A stretch of DNA of 64,000 nucleotides from Bradyrhizobium huanghuaihaiense (GTDB lineage: Bacteria; Pseudomonadota; Alphaproteobacteria; Rhizobiales; Xanthobacteraceae): contig NZ_VLLA01000002.1 in assembly GCF_007830635.1 (NCBI RefSeq), positions 558,001 through 622,000 on the forward strand, written 5' to 3'. The notes below the pieces were generated by a model. The model saw only the letters and a program-made list of their open reading frames with translations. It did not search any database and had not been told where the DNA came from. Position 1 is the stretch's first letter. The number at the start of each line of letters is the position of its first letter. A program made the translations under genes and the position numbers. Below are positions 7,872 through 16,038 of the stretch, piece by piece.

Positions 7872-9131
7872 ATGACGAGAACCCGCACGCCGGGCATCAG
7901 CCGCCGTTCAACATTGGCGCTGATGGGCGCCGGTGCGATGACATTTGCCGCGCCCTGGGTGGCGCGCGCTCAGGCCAAGACCATCAAGATCGGTATGCCG
8001 ACGATCCTGTCGGGGCGCGTCGCGCAGCTCGGCACGTCCTCGCGCAATGCGGTGATGCTCGAGGTCGAGAAGGTCAACGCCGCCGGCGGCCTCGCCGGCC
8101 GGCAGATCGAGATGGTGATCCGCGATTCCAAGGGCCAGCCGCAGGAAGCCGCCCGCGTCGCGCGCGAGCTCGTCAACACCGACGGCTGCGAGCTGATGAT
8201 CGACGCCGAAGCCTCCTCCGGCGCCTTCGCGGTGCACGAGGTCGCGCGCGATCTCGGCGTGTTCTGCATCCACACCAATTCGGAGACCTCGGCGCTGACC
8301 GCGGATCCCAAGCAGCACATTCCCAACGCCTTCCGTACCGCGCGACAGGGCGTGCACGATTCCATCGTCGGCGGCAGCTATGCCGCGGCGATCGCCAAGG
8401 CGAAGGGCTTGAAGAAATGGGCGACCTGCTCGCCCGACTATGCCTATGGCCGCGACACCACGGCGGAGTTCACGCTGTACCTCAAGCGCTTCGCGCCCGA
8501 GGTCGAGATCATCAGCGAGTCCTGGCCGAAGCTGTTTCAGCCCGACTATACCGAGGTGGTCACCAAGATCCTGCAGGCCAAGCCGCAAGCGCTCTATTCC
8601 TGCCTGTGGGGCGGCGATCTCACCTCCTACATCGACCAGGCCAACATCTACGCGATGTTCGGCCAGATGGAGGTGTTCGCGGTCAACATGGCCGATTACA
8701 CCGCGCTCACCGTGGTGAAGAACCTGCCCAAGGGCATCCACTCCGGCAACCGCTACATCAAGACCTTTCCGACCACGCCGGAGAATGCCGCCTGGGGCGA
8801 CGCCTACAAGGCCAAGTACAACGAATATCCGACCAACTGGTCGTGGGAGAACGCCACCGCGATCATGCTGATGGCCGAAGCTTCGAAGAAGGCGAACTCA
8901 GCCGACGGCAAGAAGATTGCGGAGGCGCTGAAGGGCCTCACCATCAAATGCCCGTTCGGCGCCGACGGCACCGTGACGATGCGCGGCGACGACCACACGC
9001 TGGTCGGCTACGCCATCGGCTGGGGCACCACGATCCCGCAGGAGCCCTATGTGCCCGAGGTCAAGGCCGGCGACTGGAAGACCATCTTCGAACTCGAAGC
9101 CGAGTGGAAGAAGAGCAAGGGCTACACCTGA
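7872..9131 (+). CDS. ABC transporter substrate-binding protein, LivK/Leu-Ile-Val-binding family
   Basis: A 419-aa periplasmic binding protein. The N-terminus has a Tat-type signal (SRRS, then a hydrophobic stretch ending AARGAQ-like at WVARAQA, about residue 35). The mature part starts KTIKIGMPTILSGRVAQLG, typical of the type I periplasmic fold of branched-chain amino acid and aromatic or amide-binding proteins. GGGAGGGG precedes the ATG. First gene of a five-gene transporter operon and divergent from the CoA ligase/monooxygenase operon, so the cargo is perhaps an aromatic or other organic acid rather than leucine. Ligand not identifiable by eye. Confidence 0.92.
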   Translation: MTRTRTPGISRRSTLALMGAGAMTFAAPWVARAQAKTIKIGMPTILSGRVAQLGTSSRNAVMLEVEKVNAAGGLAGRQIEMVIRDSKGQPQEAARVARELVNTDGCELMIDAEASSGAFAVHEVARDLGVFCIHTNSETSALTADPKQHIPNAFRTARQGVHDSIVGGSYAAAIAKAKGLKKWATCSPDYAYGRDTTAEFTLYLKRFAPEVEIISESWPKLFQPDYTEVVTKILQAKPQALYSCLWGGDLTSYIDQANIYAMFGQMEVFAVNMADYTALTVVKNLPKGIHSGNRYIKTFPTTPENAAWGDAYKAKYNEYPTNWSWENATAIMLMAEASKKANSADGKKIAEALKGLTIKCPFGADGTVTMRGDDHTLVGYAIGWGTTIPQEPYVPEVKAGDWKTIFELEAEWKKSKGYT

Positions 9132-9214
9132 TCTGATGCGCGGCGGAGGCGGGCGACCGTCTCCGCCTTTTGTTTTCCGCGCCACATCAGGCGCGCAGCA
9201 ATGAAAGTGCTCCC

Positions 9215-10117
9215 GTGGATCTCGATGCGCTTGCCGGCTGCCTTTCCAGCTCCGCCTGCCTGGTGACGCAAACCACCAGCGGCCTCATCATCGGCATGCT
9301 GCTGTTCCTGGTCGCGGTCGGGCTGACGCTGATCTTCGGCGTGCTCAAGGTGGTCAATTTCAGCCACGGCGCCTTCTATATGTTCGGCGCCTATTTTGCG
9401 ATGACCGCCTATCAGCTCACGGGAAGCTTCGCGCTGGCGATGCTGGCCGGTGCGGCCGGCACTGCGATCCTCGGCCTCATCTTCGAGCGCGTCTTCATGA
9501 GCCGCGTCTATGGCGCCGACGTCCTGATGCAGCTCCTCGTCTGCTACGCCTTCGTGCTGATCTTCGACGATGTCGTCCGCATCATCTGGGGACCCGAGTT
9601 CAAGGCGATGGGCATGCCGTCGGCGTTCCAGGTGATGCCGCTGTTCATCGCCGGCGGTGTGGTGCCGCCTTACTACCTGCTGTTGATCGGCGTCGCGCTT
9701 GTCGCGGCCATTGTGCTCGGTATCGGACTGTCGCGCAGCCGCATCGGCAAGGTGATCCGCGCCGCCGCGCATAATCCCGGCATGGTCTCCGCCCTCGGCA
9801 TCAACACCGGCCTGATCTATGGCGGCGTGTTCGCGCTCGGCGGCATGCTGGCGGGGCTCGCAGGTGCGCTCGCAGCGCCGGTACGGTCGCTGACACCCGG
9901 CATGGGATTCTCGGTGCTGATCGAATCCTTCATCGTCACCGTGATCGGCGGCATGGGCTCGATCCTGGGTGCGCTGATCGGCGCGCTGCTGCTCGGCCTC
10001 ATCCGCTCGTTCGGCTCGCTCGGCTTTCCCCTGTTCACGGAAGGCCTGATGTACCTCTTCATGGTGATCGTGCTGGTCTCGAAACCCACCGGCCTGTTCG
10101 GCAAGGAGGCGGCATGA
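9215..10117 (+). CDS. livH: Branched-chain amino acid-type ABC transporter permease (LivH family)
   Basis: A polytopic inner-membrane permease of about 300 aa. It shows the LivH hallmark FGVLKVVNFSHGAFYMFGAY near the N-terminus and the C-terminal GGMGSILGALIGALLLG loop that contacts the ATPase. Several long hydrophobic segments are evident. The start is probably GTG at 9215 (reading VDLDALAGCLS); no good ATG is in frame before the first membrane helix. It overlaps the next permease by ATGA at 10114-10117. Confidence 0.9.
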   Translation: MDLDALAGCLSSSACLVTQTTSGLIIGMLLFLVAVGLTLIFGVLKVVNFSHGAFYMFGAYFAMTAYQLTGSFALAMLAGAAGTAILGLIFERVFMSRVYGADVLMQLLVCYAFVLIFDDVVRIIWGPEFKAMGMPSAFQVMPLFIAGGVVPPYYLLLIGVALVAAIVLGIGLSRSRIGKVIRAAAHNPGMVSALGINTGLIYGGVFALGGMLAGLAGALAAPVRSLTPGMGFSVLIESFIVTVIGGMGSILGALIGALLLGLIRSFGSLGFPLFTEGLMYLFMVIVLVSKPTGLFGKEAA

Positions 10118-11133
10118 CCGAGCTCGAGGCCGGGCGCGCGCAAACGCTGGTGCCGCAGCGTGGCGGTGCGGCACTGCAACGCTATCGCGACGTCCTGATC
10201 GCGCTGATCGCCTTCGCCGTGCTGGCGAGCCTGCCGCTGTTCACCGGCAGCAAGGCGCTGCTCGATTTCGTCATCCGCTGCTCGGCCTATGGCCTGTTCG
10301 CAACCTCGCTCAATCTCTTGGTCGGCTATACCGGCCTGACCTCGTTCGGTCACGGCATGTTCTTTGGCCTCGGCGCCTACAGCTTCGGCCTGATCATGCA
10401 GAAGCTCGGCGTGCCGATTCCGATCGCCTTCGTCGCGACGCTGGCGATCACGGCAATCGTTGCGGCCATCATCGGCGCGATCTGTGTGCGGCTGAAGGAG
10501 ATCTATTTCGCCTTCGTCACGCTCGCCTTCCAGATGCTGATCCACTCGACCATTTTGTCTTGGGCCTCCTTCACCGGCGGCGATCAGGGCCTGCGCGGCG
10601 GCATTCCGCGACCCGCCTTCCTCGGCATTAACTTGGCCAACCACGTCCATCTCTATATCGCGAGTTGTGCGCTGCTGATCCTCGGCCTGCTCGCGATGCG
10701 CCAGATCGCGCAATCGCCGTTCGGCTACACCTTGCGCATGATCCGCGACAATGCCGCGCGCGCGAGCTTCCTCGGCATCGACGTCTGGCGGGCAAAGCTC
10801 ACCGTCTTCGTGCTGGCGGCGCTGTTCGCTGCGATGGGCGGCATGGTGATGGCGCTGTTCGTCTCCGGCGCCTATCCTGAGTTCGCCTATTGGACCATCT
10901 CGGGCGAAGCCATCTTCATCAACATGCTCGGCGGCGTCTCGACCTTCCTCGGCCCGATGGTCGGCACCGTGCTCTTGCTGCTGCTCAACGACACCGTCAC
11001 GCGCTTCACCGAGTACCACGGCATCGTGCTCGGCGTGGTCATCCTGTTCTTCGCACTGGGCCTGCGCAAGGGCCTGCTCGATTTCGTCGCCGAGTGGTAC
11101 GCACACCGGCGCGAGACAGGCGAGGGGCGCTAA
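10114..11133 (+). CDS. livM: Branched-chain amino acid-type ABC transporter permease (LivM family)
   Basis: A 339-aa inner-membrane permease, partner of the LivH-like subunit. It contains the LivM signature NLLVGYTGLTSFGHGMFFGLG and later MLGGVSTFLGPMVGT, the region facing the ATPase. About 8-10 hydrophobic segments. Translationally coupled to livH by a 4-base overlap and followed by a palindromic repeat before livG. Confidence 0.92.
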   Translation: MTELEAGRAQTLVPQRGGAALQRYRDVLIALIAFAVLASLPLFTGSKALLDFVIRCSAYGLFATSLNLLVGYTGLTSFGHGMFFGLGAYSFGLIMQKLGVPIPIAFVATLAITAIVAAIIGAICVRLKEIYFAFVTLAFQMLIHSTILSWASFTGGDQGLRGGIPRPAFLGINLANHVHLYIASCALLILGLLAMRQIAQSPFGYTLRMIRDNAARASFLGIDVWRAKLTVFVLAALFAAMGGMVMALFVSGAYPEFAYWTISGEAIFINMLGGVSTFLGPMVGTVLLLLLNDTVTRFTEYHGIVLGVVILFFALGLRKGLLDFVAEWYAHRRETGEGR

Positions 11134-11157
11134 CGATGCGCGGTGGATCTATTGAGC

Positions 11158-11235
11158 AGTCATTCCGGGGCGCACGAAGTGCGAACCCGGAATCTCGAGA
11201 TTCCGGGTCTGGTCCTGGCGGACCATCCCGGAATG
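11158..11235. repeat. Intergenic palindromic repeat between livM and livG
   Basis: The sequence around CATTCCGGGGCGCACGAAGT is partly mirrored by CCATCCCGGAATG, with an inner palindrome CCCGGAATCTCGAGATTCCG. It belongs to the same kind of element as 25442-25541. It interrupts an otherwise tightly packed operon and may stabilise or separate the permease and ATPase parts of the message. Confidence 0.75.
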
Positions 11236-11265
11236 GCGGTGCCAGACAACGGCGCGAGGCGCACC

Positions 11266-12021
11266 ATGCTTGAGATCCGCAACCTCGCAAAATCCTTCGG
11301 CGGCGTGAAGGCGACCAATGACGTCTCGCTGGATTTCCCCGACGGTTCGCTCACCGCGGTGATCGGCCCGAACGGCGCGGGCAAGAGCACGTTCTTCAAC
11401 CTGATCACCGGCGCCTTGAGGCCGGATTCCGGCAAGGTGCTGCTCGACGGCGTCGATCTCGCCGGCCGCTCGCCGCCGGAGATCGTGCGCCACGGCATCG
11501 GCCGCGCCTTCCAGGTCGCCAGCATCTTCAAGTCGCTCACCGTGCAGGAGACCATGCTCGCCGCGGTCAGTGCCGACCAGCGCACCTCCGCCGTGCTGCA
11601 CAAGCGCTTTCCCTTGCCCGAGACGCGCGACCGCGCCGAGCATGTGATGGAGCTGCTGGGTCTGGTAAGCAAGCGCCATCGCACGGCGGCGACGCTCTCG
11701 CATGGCGATCAGAAGCTGCTCGATATTGCGCTGGCGCTGGTGCTCGAACCAAAAGTGCTGCTGCTGGATGAGCCGACCGCCGGCATGGGTCCGGAGGAGC
11801 GCTGGCGCATGATCGACAAGGTGCGCGAGCTCTGGGAGAGCCAGAAGATCACCGTCGTCTTCATCGAGCACGACATGGACATCGTGTTCAAGATCGCGCC
11901 CAAGATCGTCGTGCTCTGCTATGGCCGCATCCTCGCGACCGGCACGCCCGACGAGATCCGCAACAACAGCGCCGTGGTCGACGCCTATCTCGGCACCGAG
12001 CATGCGGGAGCGGCCGCATGA
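11266..12021 (+). CDS. livG: ABC transporter ATP-binding protein (LivG family)
   Basis: A 251-aa ATPase of the branched-chain amino acid transporter class. It has Walker A GPNGAGKST (about residues 34-42), a degenerate signature region TLSHGDQKLLDIALAL, Walker B VLLLDEPTAGM, and the switch histidine in VFIEHDMDIV. The ATG at 11266 is chosen on homology (MLEIRNLAKSFGG); an upstream ATG at 11233 is possible but less family-like. It overlaps livF by ATGA. Confidence 0.92.
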   Translation: MLEIRNLAKSFGGVKATNDVSLDFPDGSLTAVIGPNGAGKSTFFNLITGALRPDSGKVLLDGVDLAGRSPPEIVRHGIGRAFQVASIFKSLTVQETMLAAVSADQRTSAVLHKRFPLPETRDRAEHVMELLGLVSKRHRTAATLSHGDQKLLDIALALVLEPKVLLLDEPTAGMGPEERWRMIDKVRELWESQKITVVFIEHDMDIVFKIAPKIVVLCYGRILATGTPDEIRNNSAVVDAYLGTEHAGAAA

Positions 12022-12731
12022 GTGCCGCCGTCATCGAAGTCGCCGATCTCGACGTCTACTACGGCACCAGCCAGATCCTGTTCGGCGTCGGCCTTTCGGT
12101 GCGGCAGGGCGAGACCATGGCGCTGCTCGGCCGCAATGGTGCCGGCAAGTCCACCACCATGAAGGCGATCATGGGTCTCGCGCCGCCACGGCGGGGCAGG
12201 GTCAGCCTGCGCGGCGCGGTGATCTCGGGCCAGAAGCCGCATACGATCGCGCGCGCCGGTCTCGGCTTCGTGCCGGAGGATCGCCAGATCTTTCCGGAGC
12301 ACACGGTCGAGGACAATCTCCTCATCGGTCGCAAGAAGGGGCCGGAGGGCCAGGACGAATGGCCGATCAAGCGCATCTATGAGGTCTTCCCGCTCTTGGA
12401 GCCGCTGCGCCATCGCATCGCCGGGCGCCTCTCCGGCGGCGAGCAGCAGATGCTGGCGATCGCGCGCACGCTGATGGGCAATCCGGCGCTGCTGCTGCTG
12501 GACGAGCCGAGCGAGGGGCTGGCGCCGATCATCGTGCAGCGGATCGGTGAGCTGTTGCGGCAGCTCCGCCAGCTTGGCTCGACCGTGCTGATCGCCGAGC
12601 AGAACATGCATTTCTGCCTGGGTCTTGCCAGCCACGCCACGGTCATCGACAAGGGCCAGATCGTCTATGCGGCCGGGATCGACGAGCTGAAGGCCAACGA
12701 CGCGATCCGGCGGCGTTATCTGGCCCTGTAG
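12018..12731 (+). CDS. livF: ABC transporter ATP-binding protein (LivF family)
   Basis: A 237-aa ATPase, second nucleotide-binding subunit of the same transporter. Motifs: Walker A GRNGAGKST, signature LSGGEQQMLAIARTLM, Walker B LLLLDEPSEGLAP. LivF characteristic EDRQIFPEHTVEDNLLIG follows the Q-loop region. Last gene of the livKHMGF-like operon. Confidence 0.94.
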   Translation: MSAAVIEVADLDVYYGTSQILFGVGLSVRQGETMALLGRNGAGKSTTMKAIMGLAPPRRGRVSLRGAVISGQKPHTIARAGLGFVPEDRQIFPEHTVEDNLLIGRKKGPEGQDEWPIKRIYEVFPLLEPLRHRIAGRLSGGEQQMLAIARTLMGNPALLLLDEPSEGLAPIIVQRIGELLRQLRQLGSTVLIAEQNMHFCLGLASHATVIDKGQIVYAAGIDELKANDAIRRRYLAL

Positions 12732-12805
12732 CCCGCGCCGCCGGTGTCCAAATAGGCCGGAAGAAGAAAACTATTGCCGCGGCATCGTCGGGAGGAAGGA
12801 GTTTC

Positions 12806-12879
12806 CCCTCCGGAGGGTAAAAACGCCAATCGCTTCCATTGCTGTTTCGGGCCGAAACGACGACATTTCTGCCAGAAAT
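12806..12879. promoter_or_regulatory. Palindrome cluster upstream of a small membrane protein gene
   Basis: Three dyads lie in the 164-bp gap after livF. CCCTCCGGAGGG (12806-12817) is a perfect palindrome. GTTTCGGGCCGAAAC (12844-12858) and ATTTCTGCCAGAAAT (12865-12879) are 7-bp inverted repeats with a 1-bp centre. The last two share the form TTTC-N5-GAAA and have centres 21 bp apart, two helical turns, which is how a cooperative operator looks. They end 17 bp before the ATG of the 72-aa gene. The cognate regulator is unknown. Confidence 0.5.
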
Positions 12880-12895
12880 TGATGGATCGGCAGCT

Positions 12896-13114
12896 ATGGA
12901 ACGCACTGCATTTGAGCCCTTCGGCGAGCAGCTGGTGTCCGCAACGGACGCCCAGCCGAAATCGCGCGCCTCGAAGCTGCTGCTGCGGGCCGGCACGACG
13001 CTGTTCTGGTCGCTGGTCGCCGGCATCGTGCTGGCGCGTGCGGCCTTCTTCGAGCCGGGCATCTATGACGGCTTCAGCCGCGTCGCCTCGCTGGCGAAAA
13101 GCCTGATCTTCTGA
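12896..13114 (+). CDS. Small hypothetical protein with one membrane segment
   Basis: A 72-aa predicted protein (MERTAFEPFGEQLVSATDAQ at the start) with a polar N-terminal third and a single hydrophobic stretch (LFWSLVAGIVLARAAFF, about 36-52). I do not recognise the family. It stands alone between the liv operon and yeiH, behind a cluster of palindromes. Third positions are GC-rich as in real genes of this genome. The Shine-Dalgarno sequence is weak. Confidence 0.6.
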   Translation: MERTAFEPFGEQLVSATDAQPKSRASKLLLRAGTTLFWSLVAGIVLARAAFFEPGIYDGFSRVASLAKSLIF

Positions 13115-13128
13115 GCCCAATTATTCCA

Positions 13129-13154
13129 GGCCGAGGACAGAACTTCCCTCGGCC
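13129..13154. terminator. Stem-loop after the 72-aa gene
   Basis: GGCCGAGG (13129-13136) pairs perfectly with CCTCGGCC (13147-13154) around a 10-base loop. There is no T-run, so it is either a weak terminator or a message 3' stem. Confidence 0.4.
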
Positions 13155-13157
13155 CTG

Positions 13158-13174
13158 ATATGTCGAAAACATAT
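13158..13174. promoter_or_regulatory. Inverted repeat upstream of yeiH
   Basis: ATATGTCGAAAACATAT is a perfect 6-bp inverted repeat with a 5-bp spacer, 52 bp before the GTG of the YeiH-family gene. It contains the T-N11-A spacing favoured by LysR-type regulators. No LysR gene is adjacent, so the link to YeiE-type control is only a suggestion. Confidence 0.35.
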
Positions 13175-13225
13175 TTCCCAATCGGGCCGCGCTGCGTATA
13201 AATCCTTCTCCTCCGGGAGAAATTT

Positions 13226-14284
13226 GTGTCGCAGAATCAAGCATCCAGCCCGGCCGAGTCCAAGCCGGCCACCGCCGTCAGCCGCATTGCGGCGCTGATT
13301 CCGGGCATTCTCCTCTGCATTCTCGTCGCCGGCGTCTCGGCCCTGCTTGAGCGGGCGGAACTGGGCGTCTTCGAGCACCCCTATGTCGAAGCGCTGGTGA
13401 TGGCGATCCTGCTCGGCATGGCGCTGCGCAGCTTCTGGAAGCCGGCCCCGCGCTGGCAGGCCGGCATCGCCTTCAGCGCCAAGCAGCTGCTCGAAGTCGC
13501 GGTGATGCTGCTCGGGGCCTCCATCAGCTTCGCCGCCATCGCGGCCTCCGGAATCGCGCTGCTGGCATCGATCGCCGCGGTTGTCGTGGTCGCGCTCTGC
13601 GTCTCCTTTGGCCTCAGCCGGCTGCTCGGTCTGTCGACGCGGCTCTCGATCCTGATTGCCTGCGGCAACTCGATCTGCGGCAATTCCGCGATCGCCGCCG
13701 TGGCGCCCATCATCGGCGCCAACAACGACGAGATCGCATCCTCGATCTCCTTCACCGCGATCCTCGGCGTGATGATGGTGCTGGGCCTGCCGCTGCTGAT
13801 CCCGCTGCTGCAGCTGTCCGCCACCCAATACGGCATCCTCGCCGGCCTCACCGTTTACGCGGTGCCGCAGGTGCTTGCGGCGACTGTGCCGGCCGGCCTC
13901 GTCTCGACGCAGATCGGCACGCTGGTGAAGCTGATGCGCGTCTTGATGCTCGGTCCGGTCGTCGTCGGCCTGTCGCTGGTTGCCTCGCGCTGGCAGAGCG
14001 ATGCCAAGAAGACCAGCGTCGGCTTCTTCCGCCTGGTCCCCTGGTTCATCCTCGGCTTCCTCGCGCTCGCGACGTTGCGCTCGCTCGAAATCGTGCCGGC
14101 CACGGTGGTTGGCCCCGTGACGAAGATCACGAGCTTTCTCACGGTGGTCTCGATGGCGGCGCTGGGCCTCGGCGTTGACGTGCGCGTGCTCGCCAATGTC
14201 GGTGGCCGCGTGACGGCGGCCGTCACGCTGTCGCTGATGCTGCTGCTGGGGATCAGCATCGCGCTGGTGCACTGGTTCAAGTAG
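13226..14284 (+). CDS. yeiH: YeiH/UPF0324-family putative anion (sulfate/sulfite) exporter
   Basis: A 352-aa polytopic inner-membrane protein with about 10 hydrophobic segments. It shows the family core LIACGNSICGNSAIAAVAPIIGA (in two adjoining pieces, about residues 146-168) and the C-terminal glycine-rich SMAALGLGVDVRVLA. The family is called putative sulfate exporter; the true substrate is not settled. It starts with GTG at 13226, preceded by GGGAGA. Monocistronic. Expression may be controlled through the palindrome at 13158-13174. Confidence 0.88.
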   Translation: MSQNQASSPAESKPATAVSRIAALIPGILLCILVAGVSALLERAELGVFEHPYVEALVMAILLGMALRSFWKPAPRWQAGIAFSAKQLLEVAVMLLGASISFAAIAASGIALLASIAAVVVVALCVSFGLSRLLGLSTRLSILIACGNSICGNSAIAAVAPIIGANNDEIASSISFTAILGVMMVLGLPLLIPLLQLSATQYGILAGLTVYAVPQVLAATVPAGLVSTQIGTLVKLMRVLMLGPVVVGLSLVASRWQSDAKKTSVGFFRLVPWFILGFLALATLRSLEIVPATVVGPVTKITSFLTVVSMAALGLGVDVRVLANVGGRVTAAVTLSLMLLLGISIALVHWFK

Positions 14285-14320
14285 GGGCGCGCTCTCTGGA
14301 CTTCCCCTGCCAGACGTTTA

Positions 14321-14355
14321 TTGGTCGTCGCCAATGTGATCGGCCGCGGCCGATC
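14321..14355. promoter_or_regulatory. Two palindromes upstream of the FAH-family gene
   Basis: GATCGGCCGCGGCCGATC (14338-14355) is a perfect 18-bp palindrome. TTGGTCGTCGCCAA (14321-14334) is a 4-bp inverted repeat with a 6-bp spacer. Both lie 25-60 bp before the ATG at 14380, where a repressor site is expected. They could equally be a hairpin in the leader. Confidence 0.4.
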
Positions 14356-14379
14356 GGAAAAACAGCGAGGACGCCGGCC

Positions 14380-15552
14380 ATGACGACATTGACTGTAAAA
14401 GACCTTCTCCCCGAGGACGGCACGCGGGGAACATTGGTCGGCCGCGTCTGGCTGCCGCAGGTGAATGGCCCGGCCGTGGTCGCCGTGCGCGGCGACGGCG
14501 TCTTCGATGTCACCGCAAAATTTGCGACCATCAGCGCGCTGTGCGAGGAGGACAATCCCGCCAAGGCGCTGGCTGCGGTCAAGGGCGAGCGCATCGGCGA
14601 TCTCGAAGCCATCGTGGCCAACACGGCCCCCGACGGGCGCGATCCCAAAAGGCCCTGGCTGCTCGCGCCGGTCGATCTCCAGACCTTGAAGGCTGCCGGC
14701 GTCACCTTCGCGATCTCGATGCTGGAACGCGTCATCGAGGAGCGGGCCAAGGGCAATCCGGCCTCGGCCGAAGCGATCCGCAAAGAGGTGACGCGGCTTA
14801 TCGGCGACGATCTGTCAAAGCTCAATCCGGGCTCGGACCAGGCGATGCATCTGAAGCAGGTGCTGATCGACCAGAACGCCTGGAGCCAGTATCTCGAGGT
14901 CGGCATTGGCCCCGATGCCGAGGTCTTCACCAAGGCGCCGACCATGTCCTCGGTCGGCACCGGCATGGATGCCGGCCTGCATCCGAAATCGACCTGGAAC
15001 AATCCCGAGCCGGAGCTGGTGCTGTTCGTCTCGAGCCGCGGCAAGATCGTCGGCGGTGCGCTCGGCAACGACGTGAACCTGCGCGACTTCGAGGGCCGTT
15101 CGGCGCTGCTGCTGTCGAAGGCCAAGGACAACAACGCGTCCTGCTCGATCGGCCCGCTGCTGCGGCTGTTCGACGACAGCTTCACGCTCGACGACGCGCG
15201 CAAGCTCGACATCAGCCTGAACGTGACGGGCACGGACGGCTTCGTCCTCGACGGCCACTCCTCGATCAGCAAGATCAGCCGCGATCCGACCGATCTCGTC
15301 GCGCAGACCATCGGCAAGATCCATCAATATCCCGATGGCTTCGTTCTCTTCCTCGGCACCATGTTCGCCCCCGTGAAGGATCGCGACGCGCCGGGGCAGG
15401 GTTTTACCCATAAGCGCGACGACATCGTCACCATCGCAGCGCCCGAGCTCGGCAAGCTCGTCAACCGCATGCGCACCAGCGACGAGTGCGAGCCCTGGAC
15501 GTTCGGCATCAGTGCGTTGATGAAGAATCTCGCGCAGCGGAAGCTGATTTAG
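14380..15552 (+). CDS. Fumarylacetoacetate hydrolase-family protein, probable 2-keto-3-deoxy-sugar acid dehydratase (XylX/KdaD-like)
   Basis: A 390-aa protein with a C-terminal FAH fold: GTGMDAGLHPKSTWNNPEPELVL, read as two parts, carries the metal-binding E-x-E region, followed by ALGNDVNLRDFEGRSALLLSKAKD and GFVLDGHSSI. Proteins of this length and N-terminus (LLPEDGTRGTLVGRVW) include the 2-keto-3-deoxy-pentonate dehydratases of the Weimberg-type pentose pathways. The neighbours downstream are a sugar ABC transporter, an aldose dehydrogenase, an epimerase and a lactonase, which would produce exactly such keto-deoxy acids after one more dehydration. The substrate (arabinonate-, xylonate- or galactonate-derived) is inference from context. 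Confidence 0.8.
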   Translation: MTTLTVKDLLPEDGTRGTLVGRVWLPQVNGPAVVAVRGDGVFDVTAKFATISALCEEDNPAKALAAVKGERIGDLEAIVANTAPDGRDPKRPWLLAPVDLQTLKAAGVTFAISMLERVIEERAKGNPASAEAIRKEVTRLIGDDLSKLNPGSDQAMHLKQVLIDQNAWSQYLEVGIGPDAEVFTKAPTMSSVGTGMDAGLHPKSTWNNPEPELVLFVSSRGKIVGGALGNDVNLRDFEGRSALLLSKAKDNNASCSIGPLLRLFDDSFTLDDARKLDISLNVTGTDGFVLDGHSSISKISRDPTDLVAQTIGKIHQYPDGFVLFLGTMFAPVKDRDAPGQGFTHKRDDIVTIAAPELGKLVNRMRTSDECEPWTFGISALMKNLAQRKLI

Positions 15553-15560
15553 TTTCTTCG

Positions 15561-15748
15561 CCTCTCCCCGCGTGCGGGGAGAGGCCCGATTGCATCGAAG
15601 ATGCGATCCGGGTGAGGGGGACTCACCGCGAGTCAATCTGCTCGAGAGACGCAGGGGCTCTATCGACACCGTCATTGCGAGCGCAGCGAAGCAATCCAGA
15701 ACCCTCCGCGGAACGACTCTGAATTGCTTCGCTGCGCTCGCAATGACG
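15561..15748. repeat. Two palindromic repeats in the gap before ytfQ
   Basis: A hairpin CCTCTCCCCGCGTGCGGGGA plus GAGG (15561-15584) directly follows the FAH gene. A second element at 15670-15748 is a near copy of the one at 3532-3613, with arms starting CGTCATTGCGAGCGCAGCGA and ending CGCTCGCAATGACG. The rest of the 400-bp gap shows no gene apart from the operator at 15911. Confidence 0.85.
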
Positions 15749-15910
15749 AGGAGGAGAGTCTGCGCGTCCGTTTGTCGCCGTCCTCGCGGAAACTCCCTCA
15801 TCCCAGCCGCCCTACAATTTCCTTCATCTCCCCGTTGCATCGCTGGAACAAAATCGCGCTTAGCGTGTCTTAGAACCGCCCGCCGCCGCTCGCGCGCATT
15901 TTCCTCCAAA

Positions 15911-15929
15911 TAGTCAAATAATATGACTA
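15911..15929. promoter_or_regulatory. Operator candidate upstream of ytfQ
   Basis: TAGTCAAATAATATGACTA is a perfect 6-bp inverted repeat (TAGTCA/TGACTA) with a 7-bp AT-rich spacer, in an otherwise GC-rich region, 110 bp upstream of the ytfQ-like ATG. The operon ends in a FadR-type GntR regulator, whose subfamily often binds short dyads of this kind, so it is the likely ligand. No experimental support. Confidence 0.5.
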
Positions 15930-16038
15930 GTCGGAACCCATCTTCCGTGAAATAGTGCCTTCCGCCGCCCAAAAGGCCGGCCTGCGGGTGCCATGCTACC
16001 AATCGGCGCCCCGGATAACATCTTGGGAGACACGCCTG

